From Streptomyces sp. 1222.5 (lineage in GTDB: Bacteria > Actinomycetota > Actinomycetes > Streptomycetales > Streptomycetaceae), in the NCBI RefSeq assembly GCF_900105245.1, contig NZ_FNSZ01000001.1:7314001-7378000 (forward strand): DNA of 64,000 nt, given 5' to 3'. Every line of letters starts with the position of its first letter. Within the stretch, counting starts at the first letter, position 1. The translations under genes and the position numbers were made by a program. This document shows positions 26,886 through 35,185 of the stretch, in pieces. Under the pieces are notes generated by a model, which was given only the letters and a program-made list of their open reading frames with translations, did not search any database and had not been told where the DNA came from.

Positions 26886-27283
26886 ACACCCGGGCGGTCG
26901 CGTCCAGGTCGGCGAAGAGCAGTTCCGCGTTGATCGCCGCGCCCGCCCGGTAGCCCCGGCCGGCCGCGTTCACCACCTGCTCGGCGAACCCGCCGACGTT
27001 GCCCGCGGCCCAGACTCCGGGCACGGTCGTCAGCCCCCGCTCGTCGTCACCGGGCAGGCGCCGGACGGCGTGTCGCGGGGCTCTGCACCCGGGCGGTCGC
27101 GTCCAGGTCGGCGAAGAGCAGTTCCGCGTTGATCGCCGCGCCCGCCCGGTAGCCCCGGCCGGCCGCGTTCACCACCTGCTCGGCGAACCCGCCGACGTTG
27201 CCCGCGGCCCAGACTCCGGGCACGGTCGTCAGGCCCCGCTCGTCGGTCACCGGGTAGGCACCGAACGGCGTCTCGCGCAGCTC
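26886..27283. repeat. 199-bp tandem duplication of the 3' end of the flavoprotein gene
   Basis: Bases from 26886 and from 27085 are near-identical for about 160 bases (CACCCGGGCGGTCGCGTCCA onward) and still recognisably alike to the end of each 199-bp unit. The right copy is the true 3' end of the flavoprotein reading frame; the left copy keeps the old stop (TAG at 26884-26886, minus strand) directly after the codons for ATARV. In the right copy that stop has become CAG, so the protein reads through into the left copy in another frame. Confidence 0.85.
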
Positions 27284-28015
27284 CGCGCCGAGACGGACGA
27301 GCAGGTCGTTGCGGGGCACGGCACGCGGGGCGGCGTACAGCACCTCGCGCTCGTGCACCGTCCCGTCGGCCAGCCGTACCCCGGCGAGCCGGTCGTCGGC
27401 CACGACGAGTTCCTCGACCCGGCCCGGCACCGGTGTGACGCCGGCGGCGGCCAGCCGGCGCAGATCGTCGGCCGTCAGCTCCGACTCGCTCACCTCGTGC
27501 AGGAAGAGCCGTACGTCCTTGGACCACTGCGTGACCATGAGCGCCTGGTGCGCGCTGAGCGGGGAGGTCGCCAGCACACCGGTCGGCAGATCGCGCAGCT
27601 CCCAGCCGTGGCAGTACGGGCAGTGCACCACGTCCCGGCCGAACCGCTCGGCCAGCCCAGGGACCGCCGGCAGCTCGTCCGTCAGGCCGGTGGCGATCAC
27701 CAGCTGCCGGGCCCGTACGCTCCGGCCGCTCGCGAGTTCCACCGTGAAGCCCGTGGCGTCCCCGCTCGCGTCCACGGCCCGGTCCCGGACCAGCTCCACC
27801 CCGTACCGGGCGATCTCCTCCCGCCCCCTCGCCAGGAACTCCGCGGGGGACATGCCGTCCCGGGTCAGATACCCCTGCATGTGCGCGGACGGCGCGTTGC
27901 GCGGCTCGCCCGCGTCGACGACCAGGGTGCGGCGCCGGGCCCGGCCCAGCACCAGTGCCGCGGACAGGCCGGCCGCGCCCCCGCCGACGACGACCACTTC
28001 CCAGTTCTCGGTCAT
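27047..28015 (-). CDS. Thioredoxin-reductase-like FAD/NAD(P) oxidoreductase with an altered C-terminus
   Basis: A 322-residue flavoprotein with the FAD motif VVVVGGGAAGLSAALVLGRA, a CPYC redox pair (C132 and C135, in VVHCPYCHGWE) and the C-terminal FAD motif GVWAAGNVGG. It resembles low-molecular-weight thioredoxin reductases, but no thioredoxin gene adjoins it; related proteins reduce small disulfides or release holomycin- and gliotoxin-type thiols. The last 13 residues arise from reading into a 199-bp duplicate of its own 3' end after loss of the original stop. It is divergent from an XRE-cupin regulator across about 80 bases. Confidence 0.85.
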   Translation of the reverse strand: MTENWEVVVVGGGAAGLSAALVLGRARRRTLVVDAGEPRNAPSAHMQGYLTRDGMSPAEFLARGREEIARYGVELVRDRAVDASGDATGFTVELASGRSVRARQLVIATGLTDELPAVPGLAERFGRDVVHCPYCHGWELRDLPTGVLATSPLSAHQALMVTQWSKDVRLFLHEVSESELTADDLRRLAAAGVTPVPGRVEELVVADDRLAGVRLADGTVHEREVLYAAPRAVPRNDLLVRLGAELRETPFGAYPVTDERGLTTVPGVWAAGNVGGFAEQVVNAAGRGYRAGAAINAELLFADLDATARVQSPATRRPAPAR

Positions 28016-28058
28016 GGTGACCACCTCCGCGCCCGACGGTGGCCCGGACGCTGCCGGA

Positions 28059-28093
28059 TTGACAAACTTCTTTGCCGAACCTGCAATACCGGT
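28059..28093 (+). promoter_or_regulatory. Promoter of the XRE-cupin regulator, probably leaderless
   Basis: A perfect TTGACA (28059-28064) is followed, 17 bases on, by TGCAAT (28082-28087). The start codon at 28094 lies six bases later, where transcription should begin. There is no Shine-Dalgarno. The promoter sits between divergent genes and could be shared for control. Confidence 0.5.
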
Positions 28094-28678
28094 ATGAGCA
28101 CGGAGACGAGTACCGACGACGTCCTCGCGGAGGTGGGTCCGCGGCTGCGGCGGATCCGCAAGGAGCGGGAGGTGACCCTGGCGGCCCTGTCCGAGACCAC
28201 CGGCATCTCCGTCAGCACGCTCTCGCGGCTGGAGTCCGGCCTGCGCAGACCCAGCCTGGAACTGCTGCTGCCCATCGCCCAGGCCCACCGGGTGCCGCTG
28301 GACGAGCTGGTCGGCGCGCCGCCGGTCGGCGACCCCCGGGTGCGGGCCAAGCCGATGGTGCGCCACGGCCGCACCTTCTGGCCGCTGACCCGCCAGCCCG
28401 GCGGCCTTCAGGCCTTCAAGGTCCTCGAACCGAAGCGGACCGCCGAGCCGGAGCCGCGCAGCCACGAGGGCTACGAGTGGCTGTACGTGCTGTCCGGGCG
28501 GCTGCGGGTCGTCCTCGGCGAGCACGACGTGGTGCTGTCGGCGGGGGAGGCCGCCGAGTTCGACACGCGGGTGCCGCACTGGTTCGGATCGACGGGGGAG
28601 GGGCCGGTGGAGTTCCTCAGCCTGTTCGGGCCGCAGGGGGAGCGGATGCACGTCAGGGCGCGGCCGGCCCGTACGTGA
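28094..28678 (+). CDS. XRE-family regulator with C-terminal cupin domain
   Basis: A 194-residue regulator with an N-terminal helix-turn-helix (RLRRIRKEREVTLAALSETT then GISVSTLSRLESG) and a C-terminal cupin barrel (EGYEWLYVLSGRLRVVLGEH, FDTRVPHWFG). Such proteins sense small ligands with the cupin and repress nearby genes. It is divergent from the thioredoxin-reductase-like gene, its most likely target. The ATG at 28094 follows a TTGACA promoter so closely that the message is probably leaderless. Confidence 0.9.
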   Translation: MSTETSTDDVLAEVGPRLRRIRKEREVTLAALSETTGISVSTLSRLESGLRRPSLELLLPIAQAHRVPLDELVGAPPVGDPRVRAKPMVRHGRTFWPLTRQPGGLQAFKVLEPKRTAEPEPRSHEGYEWLYVLSGRLRVVLGEHDVVLSAGEAAEFDTRVPHWFGSTGEGPVEFLSLFGPQGERMHVRARPART

Positions 28679-28707
28679 CCCGTTCGACTGTTCCCTGATC
28701 GGCAAGC

Positions 28708-28726
28708 GACCGCTTAGTATGCGGTC
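28708..28726. promoter_or_regulatory. Palindromic operator candidate upstream of the oxidoreductase/acyl-CoA dehydrogenase operon
   Basis: GACCGC (28708-28713), seven bases, then GCGGTC (28721-28726) form a perfect inverted repeat about 38 bases before the quinone oxidoreductase start. It suits a TetR-type repressor of fatty-acid genes; the regulator is not encoded next to it. Confidence 0.45.
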
Positions 28727-28764
28727 GGACCCGGTCAGACGAAGCAGTCCCGTGGAGGCCCCGC

Positions 28765-29736
28765 ATGCAGGCATGGCAAGTGCACGAGAACGGCGAGCCC
28801 AGCGAGGTGATGCGCCTGGCGGAGGTGGAACGGCCCACGCCCGGAGACGGTCAGGTGCTGCTGCGCGTGCGGGCCGCCAACATCAACTTCCCCGACGCGC
28901 TGCTGTGCCGCGGCCAGTACCAGGTGCGCCCGCCGCTGCCCTTCACCCCCGGGGTGGAGATCTGCGGCGAGACCGAGGACGGCCGGCGGGTGATCGCGAA
29001 CCCCGCGCTGCCGCACGGCGGGTTTGCCGAGTACGCCCTCGCCGACTCCCGCGCCCTGCTGCCCGCGCCCGAGTCGCTGGACGACGCGCAGGCCGCCGCC
29101 CTGCACATCGGCTACCAGACCGGCTGGTTCGGCCTGCACCGCCGCGCCCGCCTGGAAGCCGGGGAGACCCTGCTCGTGCACGCCGCCGCCGGCGGCGTCG
29201 GCAGCGCGGCCGTGCAGCTCGGCAAGGCCGCCGGAGCCACCGTGATCGGTGTCGTCGGCGGACCGGACAAGGCCGCCGTCGCCCGCGAACTGGGCTGCGA
29301 CGTGGTGGTCGACCGGCGCGCCGAGGACGTCGTCGCCGCCGTCAAGGAGGCCACCGGCGGCAGGGGCGTCGACGTCGTCTACGACCCCGTCGGCGGCGAG
29401 GCCTACACGCAGTCCGCCAAGCTGGTCGCCTTCGAGGGCCGGATCGTCGTCGTCGGCTTCGCCGGCGGCACCATCCCCAGCCCGGCGCTCAACCACGCCC
29501 TGGTGAAGAACTACTCGATCGTCGGCCTCCACTGGGGCCTGTACAACACCAAGAACCCCGCGCTGGTCCAGCACTGCCACGAGCAGCTCACCGAACTGGC
29601 CGCGCGCGGCGCGATCCGGCCGCTGGTGAGCGAGCGGGTGCCGCTGGACGGCGCCGCCGCCGCCGTCCAGCGGGTCGCCGACGGCGTGACCACCGGCCGG
29701 GTGGCCGTGGTCCTGGAGAAGGGAGCCGGCGCATGA
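28765..29736 (+). CDS. NADPH:quinone oxidoreductase (zinc-independent MDR family)
   Basis: A 323-residue medium-chain dehydrogenase. It has the GroES-like N-terminal half (RVRAANINFPDALLCRGQYQ, FTPGVEICGE) and a Rossmann half with LLVHAAAGGVGSAAVQLGKA. The zinc-binding residues of alcohol dehydrogenases are missing, as expected for quinone or enoyl reductases. It is the first of three overlapping genes with two acyl-CoA dehydrogenases (ATGA overlap at 29733), so it probably serves a fatty-acyl or isoprenoid degradation step. Exact substrate unknown. Confidence 0.9.
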   Translation: MQAWQVHENGEPSEVMRLAEVERPTPGDGQVLLRVRAANINFPDALLCRGQYQVRPPLPFTPGVEICGETEDGRRVIANPALPHGGFAEYALADSRALLPAPESLDDAQAAALHIGYQTGWFGLHRRARLEAGETLLVHAAAGGVGSAAVQLGKAAGATVIGVVGGPDKAAVARELGCDVVVDRRAEDVVAAVKEATGGRGVDVVYDPVGGEAYTQSAKLVAFEGRIVVVGFAGGTIPSPALNHALVKNYSIVGLHWGLYNTKNPALVQHCHEQLTELAARGAIRPLVSERVPLDGAAAAVQRVADGVTTGRVAVVLEKGAGA

Positions 29737-30914
29737 CCGACGCCGAGGAACTGCGCGGCCGCACGCGCGAGCTGCTGGCCGCCCACCCGCCCGCGGGCAC
29801 CGACCGCCTGGAGTTCCTGCGGGCCCGCTTCGACGCCGGTCTGGCCTGGGTGCACTACCCCGAGGGGCTCGGCGGACTCGGCGCCCCGCGCTCCCTCCAG
29901 GTCGTGGTGGACGCCGAACTGGAGGCCGCGGGCGCGCCCGACAACGACCCCCGGCGCATCGGCATCGGCCTGGGCATGGCCGCGCCGACGATCCTGAAGT
30001 ACGGCACCGAGGAGCAGAAGCGGCAGTTCCTGCGGCCCCTGTGGACGGGCGAGGAGGTCTGGTGCCAGCTGTTCAGCGAGCCCGGCGCCGGCTCCGACCT
30101 GGCCGCCCTCGGCACCCGCGCGGTCCGCGAGGGTGACTCCTGGGTGGTCAACGGCCAGAAGGTGTGGACGTCCAGCGCCCACCTCGCCCGCTGGGCCATC
30201 CTCATCGCCCGCACCGACCCGGACGTGCCCAAGCACGCGGGCATCACCTACTTCGTCTGCGACATGACCGACCCGGGCGTCGAGGTGCGGCCACTGCGCC
30301 AGATCACCGGCGAGGCCGAGTTCAACGAGGTCTTCCTCACCGACGTCCGCATCCCCGACTCCCACCGCCTCGGCGAGGTCGGCGACGGCTGGCGGGTCGC
30401 GCAGACCACGCTCATGAACGAGCGCGTCTCCATCGGCGGCATGCGGATGCCCCGGGAGGGCGGCATGATCGGCCCGATCGCGCGGACCTGGCGCGAACGC
30501 CCCGAGCTGCGCACCCACGACCTGCACCAGCGCCTGCTGAAGCTGTGGGTGGAGGCCGAGGTCTCCCGGCTCACCGCCGAACGCCTGCGCCAGCAGCTCG
30601 TCGCGGGCCAGCCCGGCTACGAGGGCTCCGGGATGAAGCTGGCCTTCGCCCGCCTCAACCAGGAGATCAGCGGCCTGGAGGTGGAACTCCGCGGCGAGGA
30701 GGGCCTCGCGTACGACGACTGGACCATGCGCCGCCCCGAACTGGTCGACTTCACCGGCCGCGACGCCGGCTACCGCTACCTGCGCTCCAAGGGCAACAGC
30801 ATCGAGGGCGGGACCAGCGAGGTCCTGCTGAACATCGTCGCCGAGCGCGTGCTGGGCCTGCCCGCCGAGCCGCGCACCGACAAGGACGTCGCATGGAAGG
30901 ACCTCGCCCGATGA
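29733..30914 (+). CDS. Acyl-CoA dehydrogenase (first of a pair)
   Basis: A 393-residue flavoenzyme with FSEPGAGSDLAALGTRA, VNGQKVWTSSAHLARWAILI and a C-terminal SKGNSIEGGTSEVLLNIVAE, where the E of EGGTSE is the catalytic base. It overlaps the oxidoreductase gene by four bases and the second dehydrogenase gene by four bases. Pairs of unlike acyl-CoA dehydrogenases in actinobacteria often form heterotetramers acting on sterol side chains or other bulky acyl-CoAs; here that is only suggested by the pairing. Confidence 0.92.
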   Translation: MTDAEELRGRTRELLAAHPPAGTDRLEFLRARFDAGLAWVHYPEGLGGLGAPRSLQVVVDAELEAAGAPDNDPRRIGIGLGMAAPTILKYGTEEQKRQFLRPLWTGEEVWCQLFSEPGAGSDLAALGTRAVREGDSWVVNGQKVWTSSAHLARWAILIARTDPDVPKHAGITYFVCDMTDPGVEVRPLRQITGEAEFNEVFLTDVRIPDSHRLGEVGDGWRVAQTTLMNERVSIGGMRMPREGGMIGPIARTWRERPELRTHDLHQRLLKLWVEAEVSRLTAERLRQQLVAGQPGYEGSGMKLAFARLNQEISGLEVELRGEEGLAYDDWTMRRPELVDFTGRDAGYRYLRSKGNSIEGGTSEVLLNIVAERVLGLPAEPRTDKDVAWKDLAR

Positions 30915-31993
30915 GCACCGAGCCGGATCTCCTCTACACCGAGGAGGAAGAGGCGCTGCGCGCCGCCGTCCGCGACCTGCTCACGGACCACTGCGCCGCC
31001 CCGGCCGTCATCGCCCGCACCGAGACGGACGCGCCGCACGACCTCGCCCTCTGGAAGACCCTGGCCGCCACCATGGGCCTGGCCGGGCTCCTGGTGCCGG
31101 AGGAGCTGGGCGGTCAGGGCGCCACCCACCGCGAGGCCGCCGTCGTCCTGGAGGAGCTGGGCCGCTCGGTCGCGCCGGTGCCCTACCTGACCAGCGCGGT
31201 CGTGGCCACCGAGGCCCTGCTCGCCTGCGGCGACAAGGAACTGCTGGCGCAGCTGGCGGCCGGGCGGACCGTCGGCGCCCTCGCCGTCGCCCTGCACCAC
31301 GCGCCCGGCGCCGCCCTCAGGACGGTACGCGTCGAGAACGGCACGCTGCACGGTGAGCTCGCGGGCATCGCGGACGCCGCCGCGGCCGACGTGCTGCTCG
31401 TACCGGGCGACGACGGCGGGCTGTACGCCGTGACCGCCGACGCCGTCACGCTCACCCCGCAGGTCTCCCTGGACCTCACCCGCCCGCTCGCCACCGTCAC
31501 CCTCGACGGAGCAGCCGCCCGCCGGCTCGGCGACGCGGCACCTGCCGTGCGCCGGGCCCAGCGCGCCGCCGCCGGACTGCTCGCCTCCGAGCAACTCGGC
31601 GTCGCCGACTGGGCGTTGACGGAGACGGTCCGGTACCTCAAGGAGCGCAAGCAGTTCAACCGGCCGGTCGGCGGCTTCCAGGCGGTCAAGCACCGGCTCG
31701 CCCAGCTGTGGCTGGAGGTCGTCAACCTCCGGGCCGCCGCCCGCGCCGCCGCCGACGCACTGGCCTCCGGCGAGGACACCGACGTCTCGGTCGCCGTCGC
31801 CCAGGCGTACGCGGCGCCCGTCGCCGTCCACGCCACCGAGGAGGCCGTGCAACTGCACGGCGGCCTCGGCATGACCTGGGAGCATCCGATCCACCTGTAC
31901 CTCAAGCGGGCCAAGGCCGACTCGATCGCCTACGGCACCGCGGGCGCCCACCGCGAGGCACTGGCCGAACTGGTCGACCTCCAGGCACCCTGA
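30911..31993 (+). CDS. Acyl-CoA dehydrogenase (second of a pair)
   Basis: A 360-residue, more divergent family member. The central FAD and substrate motifs are weak (LVPEELGGQGATHREAAVVL at the N-terminus, then a degenerate beta domain) and no catalytic glutamate is obvious in the C-terminal AVQLHGGLGMTWEHPIHLYL region. This fits the partner subunit of a heteromeric dehydrogenase, in which one subunit supplies the catalytic base. The ATG at 30911 overlaps the previous stop. The operon ends at the strong hairpin at 32001. Confidence 0.88.
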   Translation: MSTEPDLLYTEEEEALRAAVRDLLTDHCAAPAVIARTETDAPHDLALWKTLAATMGLAGLLVPEELGGQGATHREAAVVLEELGRSVAPVPYLTSAVVATEALLACGDKELLAQLAAGRTVGALAVALHHAPGAALRTVRVENGTLHGELAGIADAAAADVLLVPGDDGGLYAVTADAVTLTPQVSLDLTRPLATVTLDGAAARRLGDAAPAVRRAQRAAAGLLASEQLGVADWALTETVRYLKERKQFNRPVGGFQAVKHRLAQLWLEVVNLRAAARAAADALASGEDTDVSVAVAQAYAAPVAVHATEEAVQLHGGLGMTWEHPIHLYLKRAKADSIAYGTAGAHREALAELVDLQAP

Positions 31994-32000
31994 CCCGTCA

Positions 32001-32036
32001 CGATGAAGCCCGCCCCACCTGGGGCGGGCTTCATCG
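32001..32036. terminator. Strong hairpin terminator of the acyl-CoA dehydrogenase operon
   Basis: A perfect 16-bp stem, CGATGAAGCCCGCCCC and its complement, with the loop ACCT, begins seven bases after the operon's last stop codon. Confidence 0.88.
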
Positions 32037-32160
32037 TGCGCCCTCCCCGGCGACATGAACACAGTGCGGCGATCCAGCCAACTCGGCCACGAGTGGCGGC
32101 CGTTGCGCACGCCACGCACGCATACTCTCCCCGGTCCCATCACCCCCAGGGAGGCAGCGC

Positions 32161-33024
32161 ATGGCCCTCACCACCCGTCGCTCAGCCCTCACCACCCTCG
32201 GCGCCGCCCTCGCCGGCGCGATCGTCCTGCCCGCCACGCAGGCCCGGGCGGCGGGCGGCCACCCCGGCAGGCGCCCGCTGTGGCACGCCCACGCCCACAA
32301 CGACTACGAGCACCCGCACCCCCTGTTCGACGCGCTCGACCACCGGTTCGGCAGCGTCGAGGCCGACATCCTCCTCGTCGGGGACCAGCTCCTCATCGGC
32401 CACGACGCCTCCGACCTCGACCCCTCCCGCACCCTCGCTTCCCTGTACCTCGACCCGCTCGCCGCCCGCATGCGGGCCAACCACGGCTCCGTGTACCGCG
32501 GAGGGCGCCGGCCGCTGCAGCTCCTCATCGACATCAAGACCGAGGGCGCGTCGACGTACCGCGAACTCGACCGCCATCTGAGGCGCTACCCGCACCTGTT
32601 CACCCGGTACGCGCACGGCCGCGTCCACCCCGGGCCGGTCACCGCCGTCGTCTCCGGCGATCGCGCGGCCCGCGCCCCCATGGAGGCGCAGAGCGAGCGC
32701 CGCGCCTTCTACGACGGCCGACTGGCCGACCTCGGCGGCGCGGCCCCCGCCTCCTTCGTCCCGCTGATCAGCGACAACTGGACGCTGAACTTCACCTGGC
32801 AGGGCGAAGGCCCCTTCCCGGACGCCGAACGGCGCAAGCTGCGCGGCATCACCGCCGCCGCCCACGCGCGCGGGCAGCGGATCCGCTTCTGGGCGACCCC
32901 GGACGCGCCCGGCCCGGCCCGGGACGCCCTGTGGTCGGAACTGCTCGCGGGCGGCGTCGACCACCTCAACACCGACGACCTCGCCGGGCTCGAAGCCTTC
33001 CTCGACGCCCACCCCTCCGCGTAA
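32161..33024 (+). CDS. Tat-exported phospholipase C/glycerophosphodiesterase-like protein
   Basis: A 287-residue secreted protein. The N-terminus has a twin-arginine signal (TTRRSALTTLGAALAGAIVL, AxA site near TQARA). The mature part starts with WHAHAHNDYEHPHPLFDALD, then VEADILLVGDQLLIGHDASD and LIDIKTEGASTYRELD, the histidine/acid pattern of TIM-barrel PI-PLC-like phosphodiesterases. The likely role is hydrolysis of an extracellular phosphodiester lipid or its head group. The GGGAGG upstream of the ATG at 32161 supports the start. Substrate not determinable. Confidence 0.82.
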   Translation: MALTTRRSALTTLGAALAGAIVLPATQARAAGGHPGRRPLWHAHAHNDYEHPHPLFDALDHRFGSVEADILLVGDQLLIGHDASDLDPSRTLASLYLDPLAARMRANHGSVYRGGRRPLQLLIDIKTEGASTYRELDRHLRRYPHLFTRYAHGRVHPGPVTAVVSGDRAARAPMEAQSERRAFYDGRLADLGGAAPASFVPLISDNWTLNFTWQGEGPFPDAERRKLRGITAAAHARGQRIRFWATPDAPGPARDALWSELLAGGVDHLNTDDLAGLEAFLDAHPSA

Positions 33025-33125
33025 CACCACACGATCGGAGGACACGTCAGCCGCCCGGCGAAACCCTCCGCTACGCCACACTTGCGGCCGAACGCCGCTC
33101 CTGGGGCGTGGCGGAGGAGGTTCCG

Positions 33126-33320
33126 ATGGCCATTTCCATCTCTGTGGTGCTGCTGCTCCTGATCCTGGCAGTGGTGTTCATCCGCAACGGTGCGCTGAAG
33201 ATCTCGCACGCGCTGGTCTGCATGCTGCTCGGCTTCTACCTGGCCAGCACCAGCATGGCCCCCACCATCCACAGCGGGCTCACCGCGACCGCCGACCTGG
33301 TCAGCAGCCTGCGGCCCTGA
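33126..33320 (+). CDS. Small hydrophobic membrane protein
   Basis: A 64-residue protein with two hydrophobic stretches: ISISVVLLLLILAVVFI and ALVCMLLGFYLASTSMA, separated by RNGALKISH. A GGAGGAGG site ends six bases before the ATG at 33126. Similar short proteins occur in many Streptomyces genomes, where they tend to be called hypothetical. It stands alone between two exported hydrolases. No function assigned. Confidence 0.65.
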   Translation: MAISISVVLLLLILAVVFIRNGALKISHALVCMLLGFYLASTSMAPTIHSGLTATADLVSSLRP

Positions 33321-33349
33321 TGGGGGCGGCCGTGTGGGGCGGCTCGGTC

Positions 33350-33410
33350 CGACAGCCCGTCAGGTACCGGGCCGGGCAGCCCGTCAGGTAGTCGGCCGGG
33401 CGGCCCGTCA
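33350..33410. repeat. Tandem 27-bp repeat between convergent genes
   Basis: Two and a bit copies of a GC-rich unit based on CAGCCCGTCAGGTA and GGCCGGGC run between the small membrane protein and the glycosidase gene. They may serve as a terminator region; no perfect long stem was seen. Confidence 0.45.
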
Positions 33411-34646
33411 GGCTGCGGAGAAGACGCCGATGCCGTTCGGGACGGGCCGTTCCGCGCCGCCGCTCGGATGGTTGCGGACCGACACGGCACCGGCGTCCCC
33501 CTCGCGGGCGACCAGCTCGGACGAGCCGCCACCGTCGAGGTTGAGGGCGTCGGACGCGCCCAGTGTCCGCATGGCGTCCGCCTCCTCCGCGACCGTCATG
33601 CCGGTCCGGTACTGCGCGGCCCCGTCCAGCACCAGGATCAGCAGCTGCTGCCCGCCGCCCTTGAAGCCCACGACCGTGCGCACCGCCGAGGTCCTGTCGT
33701 CGAGGCCGGACAGCGGCTTGCCGGCCCTCAGGACGGGGAAGCCGCCGATCGCGAACGCGTACGGCACCCCGGACGTGGCCGCCGCCAGGCTGTGCTCGAC
33801 CGTCACCGGGTCGCCGACCGACAGCTTCCGCAGCTGCCGCGCTCCCTCCTCACGGCCCAGCAGAACCGTGGTGCCCGAGGCGATCGTGCCGCTGCCGGGT
33901 GTGCCGGAGGCGGCCACCACCCGGCCGCCCCGCACCGTCACCTCGTAGGTGTCGTCGCTGCACGGCGCCGCCCGCTCGGAGTCGGTGCCGCAGACGGCAC
34001 GGGCCCGTGAGACGCTGCCCCACTTCGCGGTGAACGCGCCGACGGAGTTCTGCGGGAGCGCGTACTGGTTGAGGCCCTTGAGGGGCAGCCGGCCGTCCGG
34101 CGTGGAGACGGAGCCGACCAGGGCGAGCCGGTCCAGACGGGCCCGCCGGTCGGTGCCCACGCCGAGCACCTCCTGCGTGTTCGTCCCCGGCGGCAGCGCG
34201 GGCCCGAACCGCTGGCCCTTGGGCACCGCCGCCTTGAGCACCTTCCCGTCGGCGACGGCCGGTCCGACCGGCGCGCCGGTGGCCTCCACGCCCGGGTGCT
34301 GGGTCTCGGTGATGTTGAAGAAGTCGCCGTTGATCCCCGCGACCGCCCCGGCCGAGTCCGCGAGCCGGGAGACGGTGGACCGCGCCGCCACCGCACCCGG
34401 GTACAACAGGTCCACACCCACATGCGGATTCGCCAGATCGACCGTGAGCAGGTGGGCGTGCGCCGCGCCCGCTGCCGTGTCGACGTCGAACTGCCGGTAG
34501 GTGACGCCCGGCGCGATCCGCCTGCCCGCCGGCGCGGCGCCGGCCGGAGCCGCGCCCGCCAGGGCCGCGCCGGCCAGCACACCCATTGCCGTGACAACCG
34601 TGAGTACCGCTCTGCCCGCTGCCGAACGCCCGCGACGTCTGGTCAC
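33408..34646 (-). CDS. Secreted phosphodiester glycosidase (NAGPA) family protein
   Basis: A 412-residue exported protein. The signal peptide has a basic start (TRRRGRSAAGR), a hydrophobic core and AGAAPAGAAPA near the cleavage site. The body matches the phosphodiester-alpha-N-acetylglucosaminidase domain: DLLYPGAVAARSTVSRLADS, AVAGINGDFFNI and, near the end, LNLDGGGSSELVAREG with the conserved acid and glycines. The family removes sugar residues linked by phosphodiesters. The GTG at 34646 is chosen for its AGGGGGCAC site and because it begins a proper signal peptide. Physiological substrate unknown. Confidence 0.85.
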   Translation of the reverse strand: MTRRRGRSAAGRAVLTVVTAMGVLAGAALAGAAPAGAAPAGRRIAPGVTYRQFDVDTAAGAAHAHLLTVDLANPHVGVDLLYPGAVAARSTVSRLADSAGAVAGINGDFFNITETQHPGVEATGAPVGPAVADGKVLKAAVPKGQRFGPALPPGTNTQEVLGVGTDRRARLDRLALVGSVSTPDGRLPLKGLNQYALPQNSVGAFTAKWGSVSRARAVCGTDSERAAPCSDDTYEVTVRGGRVVAASGTPGSGTIASGTTVLLGREEGARQLRKLSVGDPVTVEHSLAAATSGVPYAFAIGGFPVLRAGKPLSGLDDRTSAVRTVVGFKGGGQQLLILVLDGAAQYRTGMTVAEEADAMRTLGASDALNLDGGGSSELVAREGDAGAVSVRNHPSGGAERPVPNGIGVFSAA

Positions 34647-34720
34647 CGTGCCCCCTGATGCCTCGTCAACTGTCCCTGTGTCGAAGGCAGTGCACCAGAC
34701 AGCGGCGGCGAACGGGACGA

Positions 34721-35080
34721 CTAGACGTCGACTACGCGAGAACGGGTGAGAAAACGCACCCCCTCGGGTGCCTCCAGGGAGAATCCGCTGCCCCGGCCCG
34801 GGACGACGTCCACGATCAGCCGGGTGTGGCTCCACGCCTCGTACTGGCTCCGCGACATCCAGAACGTGACCGGCTCCTCGACGCCGTCCACGGCCAGCTC
34901 GGCCAGCAGCACGTCCGAGCCGCCCGTGCGGAACTCGCCGTCGGGGTAGCACATCGGCGCGCTGCCGTCGCAACAGCCGCCCGACTGGTGGAACATCAGC
35001 GGCCCGTGCAGGTCGCGCAGCCGGCGCACCAGCTCGGCAGCCTGCGGGGTGAGCTCGACGCGGGGGACTTCCTCTTCCAT
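34721..35080 (-). CDS. DUF779 family protein
   Basis: A 119-residue soluble protein with the DUF779 hallmarks GPLMFHQSGGCCDGSAPMCY, WMSRSQYEAWSHTRLIVDVV and GRGSGFSLEAPEGVRFLTRS. The cysteine-rich turn GGCCDGS suggests metal or thiol chemistry. In many bacteria this family is encoded next to an ExaC-type aldehyde dehydrogenase; the matching enzyme here lies 25 kb away at 60.4 kb. The ATG at 35080 starts the conserved part and avoids an unconserved extension. Confidence 0.85.
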   Translation of the reverse strand: MEEEVPRVELTPQAAELVRRLRDLHGPLMFHQSGGCCDGSAPMCYPDGEFRTGGSDVLLAELAVDGVEEPVTFWMSRSQYEAWSHTRLIVDVVPGRGSGFSLEAPEGVRFLTRSRVVDV

Positions 35081-35185
35081 GGCACCGTCCTGGAGGACCG
35101 GGGACGTCGGAGACGTCGGACCCGAGCCAGTCTCACGGCTCGTCATGAGCCCGTCCAGGGGGCGTCGTTCCCCGCTCGCGGCGCG

